From a virus: a stretch of 34,700 bases of DNA. Where the stretch lies: positions 1-34,700 of the IMG/VR virus record IMGVR_UViG_3300047355_000180; one strand, written 5' to 3'. The notes beneath the pieces are model-generated. The model was given only the letters and a program-made list of their open reading frames with translations, had not been told where the DNA came from and did not search any database. Below, in pieces: positions 5,307 through 11,619 of the stretch; position 1 is the first letter of the stretch, and the number at the start of each line of letters is the position of its first letter. Position numbers and translations under genes: made by a program.

Positions 5307-5485
5307 GAATACAAAAGCATGAAGGAGAAGTGACTGAAACCTTTTACACTGAACATCCCTACTTCAATCGCATGATGTTACAACGCGCTGTAAAACGAGG
5401 CGACACAAGGCGGCAACACTATTTCCAGGAATTAGTAACAAAAGAAACAACAGATGCACTCAGGAGATTGTTAGATGAAGTTTAG
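5303..5485 (+). CDS. 60-aa protein, unknown function
   Basis: MRIQKHEGEV to RRLLDEV. The start overlaps the Cro-like gene's stop (ATGA at 5303), and its end overlaps the HNH gene by 11 bases, so it is firmly embedded in the operon. Rich in R, H, T and E, predicted helical in the second half (QELVTKETTDALRRLLDEV). No motif recognised. Confidence 0.65.
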   Translation: MRIQKHEGEVTETFYTEHPYFNRMMLQRAVKRGDTRRQHYFQELVTKETTDALRRLLDEV

Positions 5486-5861
5486 TGAGCATCCAGATTA
5501 CGTTAAATATAAGCTTATACCTAATTATCTTTATGCTAAGATAGCGCTTGAGCAGTGTGGCAAGTGTGGCTGTGGATGTGGGAGGGACTTAGAATTTAAA
5601 CAGCGGAAAATAAGAATCGAGCATTTGGCCCAGAGAGCGTTTGGGGGCAAGCATGAGGAGGCTAATATAGCGCTTTGGTGTGTGAACCCTTGCGCCCTGG
5701 CAAAAGATAAAAGAGATGCAGCTAACCGCAAAAAAGTTAGAAGCCTAACAAACTCCACAAAAAAAAGTCAGAGGCCCAAACAGAAAATACAAGGTAAAGC
5801 TAAGATACAATCGCGTGGTTTTAACAACAGCTTTAAGCCGAACATTAAGGAAATTGATTGA
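5475..5861 (+). CDS. HNH endonuclease-like protein
   Basis: 128 aa. A cysteine knuckle at 30-36 (CGKCGCGCG) precedes IRIEHLAQRAFGGKHEEANI (about 47-66), where EH is the first His of the HNH core and GG...EAN the asparagine-containing turn. LWCVNPCALAKDKRD supplies a second CxxxC pair and the terminal K/R residues. This is the usual beta-beta-alpha-metal layout with structural zinc. The C-terminal 40 residues are basic and probably disordered (TKKSQRPKQKIQGKAKI). It lies inside an operon rather than next to an intron, so a role in phage DNA processing or host DNA breakdown is more likely than homing. The terminal core histidine is not obvious (CALAKDK in its place), so activity is uncertain. 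Confidence 0.75.
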   Translation: MKFSEHPDYVKYKLIPNYLYAKIALEQCGKCGCGCGRDLEFKQRKIRIEHLAQRAFGGKHEEANIALWCVNPCALAKDKRDAANRKKVRSLTNSTKKSQRPKQKIQGKAKIQSRGFNNSFKPNIKEID

Positions 5862-6613
5862 TGGAGATAAGCAATCAAAACATAACTGTATGGTTTAGCT
5901 GTGGAGCTGCAAGTGCTATAGCAGCAAAAAAAACAATAGAACTTTACGGTCAAAGCAACACAGTTACTGTTGTAAACAACCCTGTAAGAGAAGAACACCC
6001 AGACAATGTAAGATTTTTAAAAGACGTACAAGATTGGTTAGGTCAAAAGATACATATATCAAAAAACAGTAAATACCCAAATTGTAGTGCAGTAGAGATA
6101 TTTGACAAACGCAAATACATGGGAGGTATAGCAGGAGCGCCTTGCACACAACTACTAAAAAAGGGAGCTAGGTTAGAGTGGGAAAAAACACACGATATTG
6201 ATTGGCACGTTTTAGGATTTACATATGAAGAAAAAAGCAGAAGTGAACGATTTATGTTTACAGAGCGCTCAAATTTAATACCTGTACTAATTGATTTAGA
6301 AATTACAAAAAATGATTGTTACAACATAATAACAAAAGCTGGGCTGCAGTTACCAGAAATTTACACATTAGGCTATCCAAACGCTAATTGCATAGGCTGT
6401 GTTAAGGCCACAAGCCCTACATATTGGAATCATGTGCGTAAGATGCACCCAAAAACATTTGAACAAAGAGCAAAGCAATCAAGACGGATTGGCGCTAAGT
6501 TGGTTAGAGTAAAAAACAAACGTATATATTTAGATGAGCTTAAAGTGACAGATAAAGGCAGACCAATGAAATCAATGAACATTGAATGTGGTATCTTTTG
6601 TGAGGAGAAATAA
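5861..6613 (+). CDS. PAPS-reductase/DndC-like PP-loop protein
   Basis: 250 aa from ATG 5861, which overlaps the upstream TGA (TGATG). Residues 10-19 (VWFSCGAASA) are the PP-loop that binds the adenylate of ATP or PAPS. EEHPDN (about 45-50) and the central C-containing PCTQLLKK segment fit the adenine nucleotide alpha-hydrolase fold. CIGCVKA (about 170) plus the end IECGIFCEE give extra cysteines that could bind zinc or Fe-S. Phage proteins of this family are common, but their substrate is unknown; relatives act in sulfate reduction, tRNA thiolation or DNA phosphorothioation (DndC). No DndD/DndE or cysteine desulfurase partner is present. Its neighbours are nucleases, so a nucleic-acid modification role is tempting but unproven. 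Confidence 0.8.
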   Translation: MEISNQNITVWFSCGAASAIAAKKTIELYGQSNTVTVVNNPVREEHPDNVRFLKDVQDWLGQKIHISKNSKYPNCSAVEIFDKRKYMGGIAGAPCTQLLKKGARLEWEKTHDIDWHVLGFTYEEKSRSERFMFTERSNLIPVLIDLEITKNDCYNIITKAGLQLPEIYTLGYPNANCIGCVKATSPTYWNHVRKMHPKTFEQRAKQSRRIGAKLVRVKNKRIYLDELKVTDKGRPMKSMNIECGIFCEEK

Positions 6614-6943
6614 ATGTACAAACGCAATAAATACAACGCGGTTAAAGTTAAAGACGATGGTATGACATTTGACTCAAAGCGGGAACACGCCAGATACTTA
6701 CATAACAAACAAAGATTAAAAGATGGTGAGATATCAGACCTTGAGATACATCCAGTTTATCAGATACTAGTTAATGATCAAAAGATATGTAGATATACAG
6801 CGGATTCGCAATACAAAAATAAAGAAGGCACATTGATAGTGGAAGATGTTAAATCACCTATTACAGCGCGACAGGCCCGGTACAGGCTAGTCAAGAAACT
6901 CATGAAGGCTGTGCATAATATAACAATTTTAGAGGTATACTAA
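6614..6943 (+). CDS. DUF1064-type phage nuclease-like protein
   Basis: 109 aa beginning MYKRNKYNAVKV, directly after the previous stop. The pattern KYNA...DGMTFDSKREHARY, then EIHPVYQI, YTADSQYKN and IVEDVKSPIT is that of the DUF1064 family, thought to have a PD-(D/E)xK nuclease fold: the D of YTADSQY and the E-D-V-K of VEDVKS are the candidate catalytic residues. Members are often found in phage replication regions and are suggested to act in recombination or as junction-processing enzymes. It precedes DnaB after a 125-bp gap. Confidence 0.8.
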   Translation: MYKRNKYNAVKVKDDGMTFDSKREHARYLHNKQRLKDGEISDLEIHPVYQILVNDQKICRYTADSQYKNKEGTLIVEDVKSPITARQARYRLVKKLMKAVHNITILEVY

Positions 6944-6950
6944 AAAAATA

Positions 6951-6983
6951 GGGCGATAGAAAAGGATTAGAAAACTACCGCCC
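6951..6983. promoter_or_regulatory. Hairpin displaying an AAAGGATTA loop upstream of dnaB
   Basis: GGGCGATAG (6951-6959) pairs with CTACCGCCC (6975-6983) apart from one A-C mismatch. The 15-base loop contains AAAGGATTAGAAAA, the ribosome-binding motif of this phage, but no start codon follows. There is no T-tract, so it is not a classical terminator. The rest of the gap to 7068 holds a possible 28-codon ORF (7011-7097, MALHNIKYNI) and a weak TTTACA/TAACAT promoter (7016-7044). Confidence 0.55.
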
Positions 6984-7068
6984 AGATGCCATTACTATAG
7001 GGGGAAACCAATGGCTTTACATAATATTAAATACAATATAACATATTGCAAGCAAAAAGGATTAAAAA

Positions 7069-8472
7069 ATGCAAGATTATCACTCACCAGAGGCTGAACA
7101 GGCTATCATAGGCGGTTTACTACGCGATAACGACTATTATGACGTGGTTAGCAACAGCCTAGCGCAACAACATTTCTATAACCCTGTTAACAGCAAGATA
7201 TACATCATTATCAGCGACAGACTAACATCCGGGCATAGTGTTGATGCGATATATGTAAAGAACCAACTTACAATGTTAGACGTTGATGTTGACCTAGCAG
7301 AATACCTGTCAATGTGCGTACATCTTTTCACAGGTGATGAAAATGTAGTAAAATCATACAGCGAGATAGTTATAGATTACGCTAAACGTAGAGAGGCAGA
7401 CTACCTCACAAGATCATTACAAGACAAATTGAATGACAATGAGCAAGCAATAGATACTGTATTGCAAGATTACGTTGCTGACATTGATGCTGTTATGCTT
7501 GATGGCAATAAGCAGCTAACCAAAAGTGAAACCTCAAAACAGTTATCAGACACTTTTATAGCAGACTTGAATGCAGATAAAGAGCAAGCAAGCTGTTACT
7601 CTGGCTACTTTCATCTCGACCAGATGCTTGGTGGATTTGTACCGGGGAGAGTATATGTCATGGCGGGAAGGCCATCAATGGGCAAGTCAGCAGTAGCCTT
7701 AAACATTGCAAAAAATGTAGCTATGCAGAGAAAAGGTGTAGTGTTTTTATCACTTGAAATGACTAACAGCGGCCAAAGTGAAAGAATTATCAGTAGCATA
7801 GGCGCTACTGCATATGGGCCACATAACTTTCCAATTTACAGTCAGTTGCGACACGCATGGCGCGAAAATAAATCAAGAGATAAGATAAATAGAGCCGCAG
7901 ATATATTTGCTAAACTACCTATTGAATGGGAAGAAGGTGTTGGATTAAACCTTAACAACATCAAGCTAGTGACCAACAGAGCCATACGCTCATTACGTGC
8001 AAGCGGTAGTGGTTTGAAGTTACTTATTATTGACCACATAGGTCACGTTGCTGGAACGCGGCCAGGGCAATCAAACTACGAAAAGGTTACAGAAGTTAGT
8101 AACGCGCTTATTGCCATAGCAAAGCAGTACGAAGTACCTGTATTGGCATTGTGCCAACTATCCAGAGCAGTGGAGCAAAGGGATGATAAGAGGCCACAGT
8201 TAAGCGACCTCAGAGAATCTGGTCACATAGAACAAGATGCAAGTTGCGTGATAGGTATCTACAGAGATTACTACTATGCTGAACGTGAAGCCAGAAATAA
8301 TAGTGGTGTTGTTGATAATGAAATAACATCAAGGTTAACCCAAGGGCAAAACAAACTTGAAATGATTGTAACAAAAAACAGACATGGTAACATAGGTGAA
8401 GTCAATTTATATTGTGTGCTGTCAAGAATGTTCATAGATAATCCAAACCAAGACTATAGGGGTAGAAAATGA
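7069..8472 (+). CDS. dnaB: Replicative DNA helicase (DnaB-like)
   Basis: 467 aa, close to the normal DnaB length. The N-terminal domain starts with HSPEAEQAIIGGLLRDNDYY, the usual DnaB opening. The RecA-like domain has Walker A at about 200-207 (GRPSMGKS), the SLEM motif (VVFLSLEMT), Walker B-like LLIIDHIGH, and the late PQLSDLRESGHIEQDA and VTKNRHGNIG motifs that close the ATP site of the neighbouring subunit. It unwinds DNA at the phage fork as a hexamer. A strong AAAGGATTAAAA site precedes the ATG. The initiator gene overlaps its end by four bases (ATGA), so helicase and initiator are made together; no separate lambda P-type loader is visible. Confidence 0.95.
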   Translation: MQDYHSPEAEQAIIGGLLRDNDYYDVVSNSLAQQHFYNPVNSKIYIIISDRLTSGHSVDAIYVKNQLTMLDVDVDLAEYLSMCVHLFTGDENVVKSYSEIVIDYAKRREADYLTRSLQDKLNDNEQAIDTVLQDYVADIDAVMLDGNKQLTKSETSKQLSDTFIADLNADKEQASCYSGYFHLDQMLGGFVPGRVYVMAGRPSMGKSAVALNIAKNVAMQRKGVVFLSLEMTNSGQSERIISSIGATAYGPHNFPIYSQLRHAWRENKSRDKINRAADIFAKLPIEWEEGVGLNLNNIKLVTNRAIRSLRASGSGLKLLIIDHIGHVAGTRPGQSNYEKVTEVSNALIAIAKQYEVPVLALCQLSRAVEQRDDKRPQLSDLRESGHIEQDASCVIGIYRDYYYAEREARNNSGVVDNEITSRLTQGQNKLEMIVTKNRHGNIGEVNLYCVLSRMFIDNPNQDYRGRK

Positions 8473-9176
8473 AAAAAGGGATCTGGGGATGGGAAGATGC
8501 CATCACAAAAAGCAATTTAGAACCAATGACTAGGTTAGTGTTGCTGACGCTGCGGACTTACATGAACGCAAAAAATGAACAATGTTTTCCAGGTGCAAAG
8601 AAAATAGCACAAAGCAGTGGTATGAGCTTGAGAAGTGTATTTACACATTTACATAAAGCAGAGAAGGCTGGATTTGTTGTAATAACGAAGAAGAAAAATC
8701 ATAAAGGTGGACACGACAGCAACGAATATACTGCTTCATACCCTCATGCAGAAGATGCACTACCCCTCATGCAAGAGGTGCATGACCCTCATGCAGGAGC
8801 TGCACCCCCCCTAGTGCAGGAGATGCATACTAACATACAAGTAGAACAAACAAGTGAACATAAAGAGTTGTTTGAAAAGGTATGGAGTGAGATTAATAGC
8901 AAGTTAGTTAAATCTCGGCGAGGTGGTAAGAAAAGAGCGTATGCTAGATTTGTAAAGCTATGTAATGAACATGATCCTAATATTCTGGCTAATGCTATCA
9001 GAGGCTATTACAAGGATGCACAACAAAAGAAAAATAATTATGCATATGCTGCAAGTATTCTTGTTTGCTTGGGTACTAAAGAATTATACTCAGGATATTT
9101 GTATGCTAAAATAACAAAAGAGGAGGGTAAGAGCGTTTATGAAAGATGGATAGAAAAAAATAAATTGACAACGTAA
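8469..9176 (+). CDS. Lambda O-like replication initiator
   Basis: 235 aa. The N-terminal 1-85 is a winged helix: WGWEDAITKSNLEPMTRLVL, then CFPGAKKIAQSSGMSLRSVF as helix-turn-helix and a basic wing (ITKKKNHKGG). Residues about 90-120 are a low-complexity linker (PHAEDAL, PLMQEVHD, PHAGAAP, PLVQEMH) encoded by the four DNA iterons. The C-terminal domain (130-235) has a basic helical start (KSRRGGKKRAYARF) and an LFEKVWSEI segment typical of phage initiators. The arrangement of DNA-binding N-domain, iteron-coded linker and partner-binding C-domain is that of lambda O. It would bind the iterons in its own gene and recruit the DnaB encoded just before it. Confidence 0.85.
   Translation: MKKGIWGWEDAITKSNLEPMTRLVLLTLRTYMNAKNEQCFPGAKKIAQSSGMSLRSVFTHLHKAEKAGFVVITKKKNHKGGHDSNEYTASYPHAEDALPLMQEVHDPHAGAAPPLVQEMHTNIQVEQTSEHKELFEKVWSEINSKLVKSRRGGKKRAYARFVKLCNEHDPNILANAIRGYYKDAQQKKNNYAYAASILVCLGTKELYSGYLYAKITKEEGKSVYERWIEKNKLTT
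8741..8828. repeat. Putative replication origin: four 22-23 bp iterons
   Basis: Four repeats start at 8741, 8764, 8786 and 8809, so the spacing is 23, 22 and 23 bp, about two helical turns. Each is CCCTCATGCA-NNNN-TGCA-like: CCCTCATGCAGAAGATGCAC, CCCTCATGCAAGAGGTGCAT, CCCTCATGCAGGAGCTGCAC and CCCTAGTGCAGGAGATGCAT. Within each, TGCA-N5-TGCA is a partial palindrome. The spacing is not a multiple of three, so the protein reads the repeats in alternating frames, which argues for selection on DNA rather than protein. An A-rich top strand (8829-8880) follows, as in lambda ori. Confidence 0.8.
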
Positions 9177-9195
9177 AATAAATCCGTAGTATATA
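9165..9195 (+). promoter_or_regulatory. Candidate promoter for the recombination operon
   Basis: A perfect TTGACA (9165-9170), then about 18-19 bp, then GTATATA (9189-9195), which offers GTATAT or TATATA as a -10. The -35 lies in the last codons of the initiator gene. The ERF gene starts 23 bases downstream. The long spacer suggests modest strength. Confidence 0.5.
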
Positions 9196-9217
9196 CATAT
9201 TAATAAAGGAAAACATT

Positions 9218-9814
9218 ATGAAAACTTCAGAAACAATAACTAAAATTGCCCCTGCGCTTGTGAAAGCTATAGGTTCTATCCAAGGAGCCGCTAAAGACGG
9301 CAAAAACCCACACTTTAGGTCTAGCTACGCAACACTATCAAGTGTTGTAGATGCTGCTAGGTTACCGCTGTTAGAAAACGGAATAGCTGTGATACAATGC
9401 CAAGGCGGTATTACTGAAAGCAATACAGTCGTAATGACTACACGATTGCTACATACTAGCGGAGAGTGGTTAGAAACAGTCTGCGAGGCAAAGCCTAAGT
9501 CATTTACACCACAAGACATTGGTAGCTCTATCACATATTTGCGTAGATATGGATTAATGGCGGCTGTTAATATGCCAGCAGAAGATGATGATGGTAACGG
9601 CAGTTCATTAGGTAAACAGCAGGATGATGTTAAGTCAGTTGACTTAGAGCCTATGCTTATAAAGATATCAGAATCAATGGATAATGATTCCCTTGCTACA
9701 GTTGCTAAGGAAATAAAGTCTGCTAAGTTACCTTCCAACGCAAAAGCTAAGTTACGACAAGCCTGGGCAGAACAAAAAGCTACATTGATTGCTGTTGAGA
9801 AAGCAGAAGCGTGA
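9218..9814 (+). CDS. erf: ERF-family single-strand annealing protein
   Basis: 198 aa. The core of the ERF superfamily is clear: ALVKAIGSIQGAAKDGKNPH, FRSSYATLSSVVDAARLPLL, NGIAVIQ, then GEWLE and the GSSITYLRRYGLMAAVNM signature (about 108-125), followed by an acidic DDDGNG linker. The C-terminal 60 residues are helical and lysine-rich. These proteins bind ssDNA and promote annealing of complementary strands in phage recombination. TAAAGGAAAACATT precedes the ATG. Its stop overlaps the GTG start of the YqaJ exonuclease, giving the usual annealase-exonuclease pair. Confidence 0.92.
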   Translation: MKTSETITKIAPALVKAIGSIQGAAKDGKNPHFRSSYATLSSVVDAARLPLLENGIAVIQCQGGITESNTVVMTTRLLHTSGEWLETVCEAKPKSFTPQDIGSSITYLRRYGLMAAVNMPAEDDDGNGSSLGKQQDDVKSVDLEPMLIKISESMDNDSLATVAKEIKSAKLPSNAKAKLRQAWAEQKATLIAVEKAEA

Positions 9815-10449
9815 AAATCGTAGACGTACAGCAAGGTAGCCCAGAGTGGTTTAGTGCGAGGTGTGGTAACTTTACTGCATCTCGCGTTAAGGACATACTT
9901 GCTAAGACAAAATCTGGGTATAGTACATCACGCAAGAACATGATTGTTAAGCTTGCTTTAGAGCGCATGACAGGCGAGATTGAAGAAACTTACAGCAATG
10001 CTGCGATGCAAAGAGGGAACGATTTAGAACCAGAAGCACGTGACTTTTATGCATTTGAGAAAGATGTAATAGTTACAGAAGTTGGTATGGTCATACATCC
10101 AGAGCATGAGCATATTACCTGTAGTCCAGATGGCTTGGTAGGCGATGATGGTTTAGTAGAAATCAAATGCCCTGCAAGTATGGCTAAAATGGTAAGCTAC
10201 CTGGAAAAAGATGCACACGCTAAAGAGTATCAGATTCAGTTACAACATCAGTTACTTGTTACGGGTAGAGAGTGGGTAGACATTGCCGGGTATGATCCAA
10301 GGTTCCCAGAGGGTTTACAGCTTGCTGTCTGCCGAGTAGAAGCTGATAAGCAAATGCAAGCAGAAATATTAACAGAGATACAAAGCGCAAACGAAGAAGT
10401 AAACGCGCTTGTAGAAAAACTTAATCAACTAAAAAAGGAAAAAACATGA
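9811..10449 (+). CDS. YqaJ-like recombination exonuclease
   Basis: 212 aa from a GTG start at 9811 that overlaps the ERF stop (GTGA). The YqaJ/lambda-Exo core is complete: QGSPEWFSARCGNFTAS (about 6-22), AMQRGNDLEPEARDFY (about 66-81), then SPDGLVGDDGLVEIKCP with the catalytic D and ExK (about 107-123), and the QIQLQHQLLVTG helix. The enzyme degrades one strand of dsDNA ends processively, leaving ssDNA for the ERF partner. The C-terminus (EEVNALVEKLNQLKKEK) looks like a short coiled coil. Confidence 0.92.
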   Translation: MKIVDVQQGSPEWFSARCGNFTASRVKDILAKTKSGYSTSRKNMIVKLALERMTGEIEETYSNAAMQRGNDLEPEARDFYAFEKDVIVTEVGMVIHPEHEHITCSPDGLVGDDGLVEIKCPASMAKMVSYLEKDAHAKEYQIQLQHQLLVTGREWVDIAGYDPRFPEGLQLAVCRVEADKQMQAEILTEIQSANEEVNALVEKLNQLKKEKT

Positions 10450-10877
10450 TTAACAAAGCAACACTAATTGGCAATGTTGGTAACGACCCGGAAATAAAAA
10501 CATTTTCTAATGGCAGTAAAGTAGCAAACTTTAGCTTGGCAACGACTGACAAATGGAAAGACCGCAACACAGGTGAGATGCAATCTAAAACTGAGTGGCA
10601 TAAAGTAGCTGTATTCTCAGAAGGTTTGATAGGCATTGTAGAGCGCTATGTAAAAAAAGGTAGCAAGATTTATGTTGAAGGCAAAATACAGACTAGAAAG
10701 TGGCAAGATATGTCTGGCAACGAAAAATCTATGACTGAGGTAGTTTTAAAGGGCTTTACAGGCGTTATAACGCTTCTGGATAGCCGTGAGAGCAGTTTTG
10801 GTGGTGTTGGTGCAGACAGAGGCGGTTATGCTCCTGTAACGAAGCCTGTAGAGCTTAACGACGAGATTCCATTTTAG
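10446..10877 (+). CDS. ssb: Single-stranded DNA-binding protein
   Basis: 143 aa. The OB-fold starts MINKATLIGNVGNDPEIK, with the typical FSNGSKVANFSLATTDKW, EWHKVAVFSE and KKGSKIYVEGKIQTRKWQD motifs over residues 1-105. A short glycine-rich linker leads to the acidic tip LNDEIPF, the conserved SSB tail that binds partner proteins. A little shorter than E. coli SSB because of the linker, as is common in phages. The start overlaps the YqaJ stop (ATGA). Confidence 0.95.
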   Translation: MINKATLIGNVGNDPEIKTFSNGSKVANFSLATTDKWKDRNTGEMQSKTEWHKVAVFSEGLIGIVERYVKKGSKIYVEGKIQTRKWQDMSGNEKSMTEVVLKGFTGVITLLDSRESSFGGVGADRGGYAPVTKPVELNDEIPF

Positions 10878-11297
10878 ATGGGCCAGCATACAGTACAGAT
10901 AAAATGTGAGGCAGATAAGGTGGAGTGTAAGCGCCTTATCGACCTTTCACCTATTGGTACATATGTGCGATACACTAGGAATGTTAGAACCATACCGCAA
11001 AACTCTAGGTTGTGGGCGTTGCTGTCAACTATATCTGTTGCTATGCGATGGAATGAATTTGAGGGTTATCACACAGGATTAAAGTCAGGTGAGAAGTATA
11101 GCCCAGAAGAATGGAAAGATTACTTTTGCCATATGTTACGCGGCAATAAATTTATGCCAGATGAACATGGGCGCGAGCAGATACCTGTTGGTATGTCTAC
11201 CAGGAGCATGACTAAAGACGAACACAATGAGCTACAGGCTCTTATAGAAGCTTTTGCTGTAAGGTTTGGAATAGGAGTGAGAGACCTTGAAAAATAA
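10878..11297 (+). CDS. ninB: NinB-like recombination protein
   Basis: 139 aa, starting with no gap after the SSB stop (TAGATG). The order RNVRTIPQNSRLWALLSTIS, then the YSPEEWKDYFCHMLRG helix, then GMSTRSMTKDEHNELQALIE is that of NinB/Orf. In lambda this protein binds ssDNA and SSB and can replace RecFOR functions, so its place next to SSB, ERF and YqaJ fits. Length equals the family norm. No unusual residues seen. Confidence 0.88.
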   Translation: MGQHTVQIKCEADKVECKRLIDLSPIGTYVRYTRNVRTIPQNSRLWALLSTISVAMRWNEFEGYHTGLKSGEKYSPEEWKDYFCHMLRGNKFMPDEHGREQIPVGMSTRSMTKDEHNELQALIEAFAVRFGIGVRDLEK

Positions 11298-11619
11298 AAA
11301 GAGAGAAGCAGGGTTAAAGAAAAGACAGTATCACCATGTGCCTGTCCAAGTGCTTAATGAGGTTGCAGATGCCATGACCGAAGGTGCTGACAAATATGGT
11401 ACTTATAACTGGAGATGGGAAAAACTGCATTACAGCGATTATTACAGTGCAGCACTAAGACATCTTATGGCATTTTATGGTGGTGAGGATCATGACCCGG
11501 ATTCGGGCTTATCACATATAACAAAAGCGATTGCTGGTCTTATTATATTGCGAGATGCTATGTTAAACGACTCTGTTGTTGACGACAGGTACGAGGCTAT
11601 AACTAGGCTTGATACATAA
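11287..11619 (+). CDS. dATP/dGTP pyrophosphohydrolase-like protein
   Basis: 110 aa. It appears to start at TTG 11287, inside the end of ninB, with TAGGAGTGAG ahead of it; no in-frame ATG exists before the conserved part. The sequence HHVPVQVLNEVADAMTEGAD, KYGTYNWRWEKLHYSDYYSA, ALRHLMAFYGGEDHDPDSGL, SHITKAIAGLIIL matches the phage dATP/dGTP diphosphohydrolase N-terminal family, with its helical E/D/H metal-binding residues (GGEDHDPDSG; H in SHITK). Such enzymes cut dNTPs to dNMP and PPi and, in some phages, help exclude a base from DNA. No PurZ or alternative polymerase is present here, so pool adjustment is the safer guess. The 3' end overlaps the convergent late gene by 17 bp. Confidence 0.75.
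   Translation: MKNKKREAGLKKRQYHHVPVQVLNEVADAMTEGADKYGTYNWRWEKLHYSDYYSAALRHLMAFYGGEDHDPDSGLSHITKAIAGLIILRDAMLNDSVVDDRYEAITRLDT

Noticed and set aside
1099-5650. Shared CAGAGAGCGTTT near 1099 and 5634 as an attachment site
   Set aside because: Only about 12 bases match, one copy is inside the HNH coding region, and no integrase is encoded in the window.
5475-5861. HNH gene as a homing endonuclease or mobile element
   Set aside because: No intron, intein or gene interruption is visible beside it and it is joined by overlaps to its operon neighbours.
7011-7097. 28-codon ORF overlapping the dnaB start
   Set aside because: GGGGGAAACC precedes it, but it is short, runs out of frame into dnaB and has no protein-like features. 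A leader role cannot be excluded.
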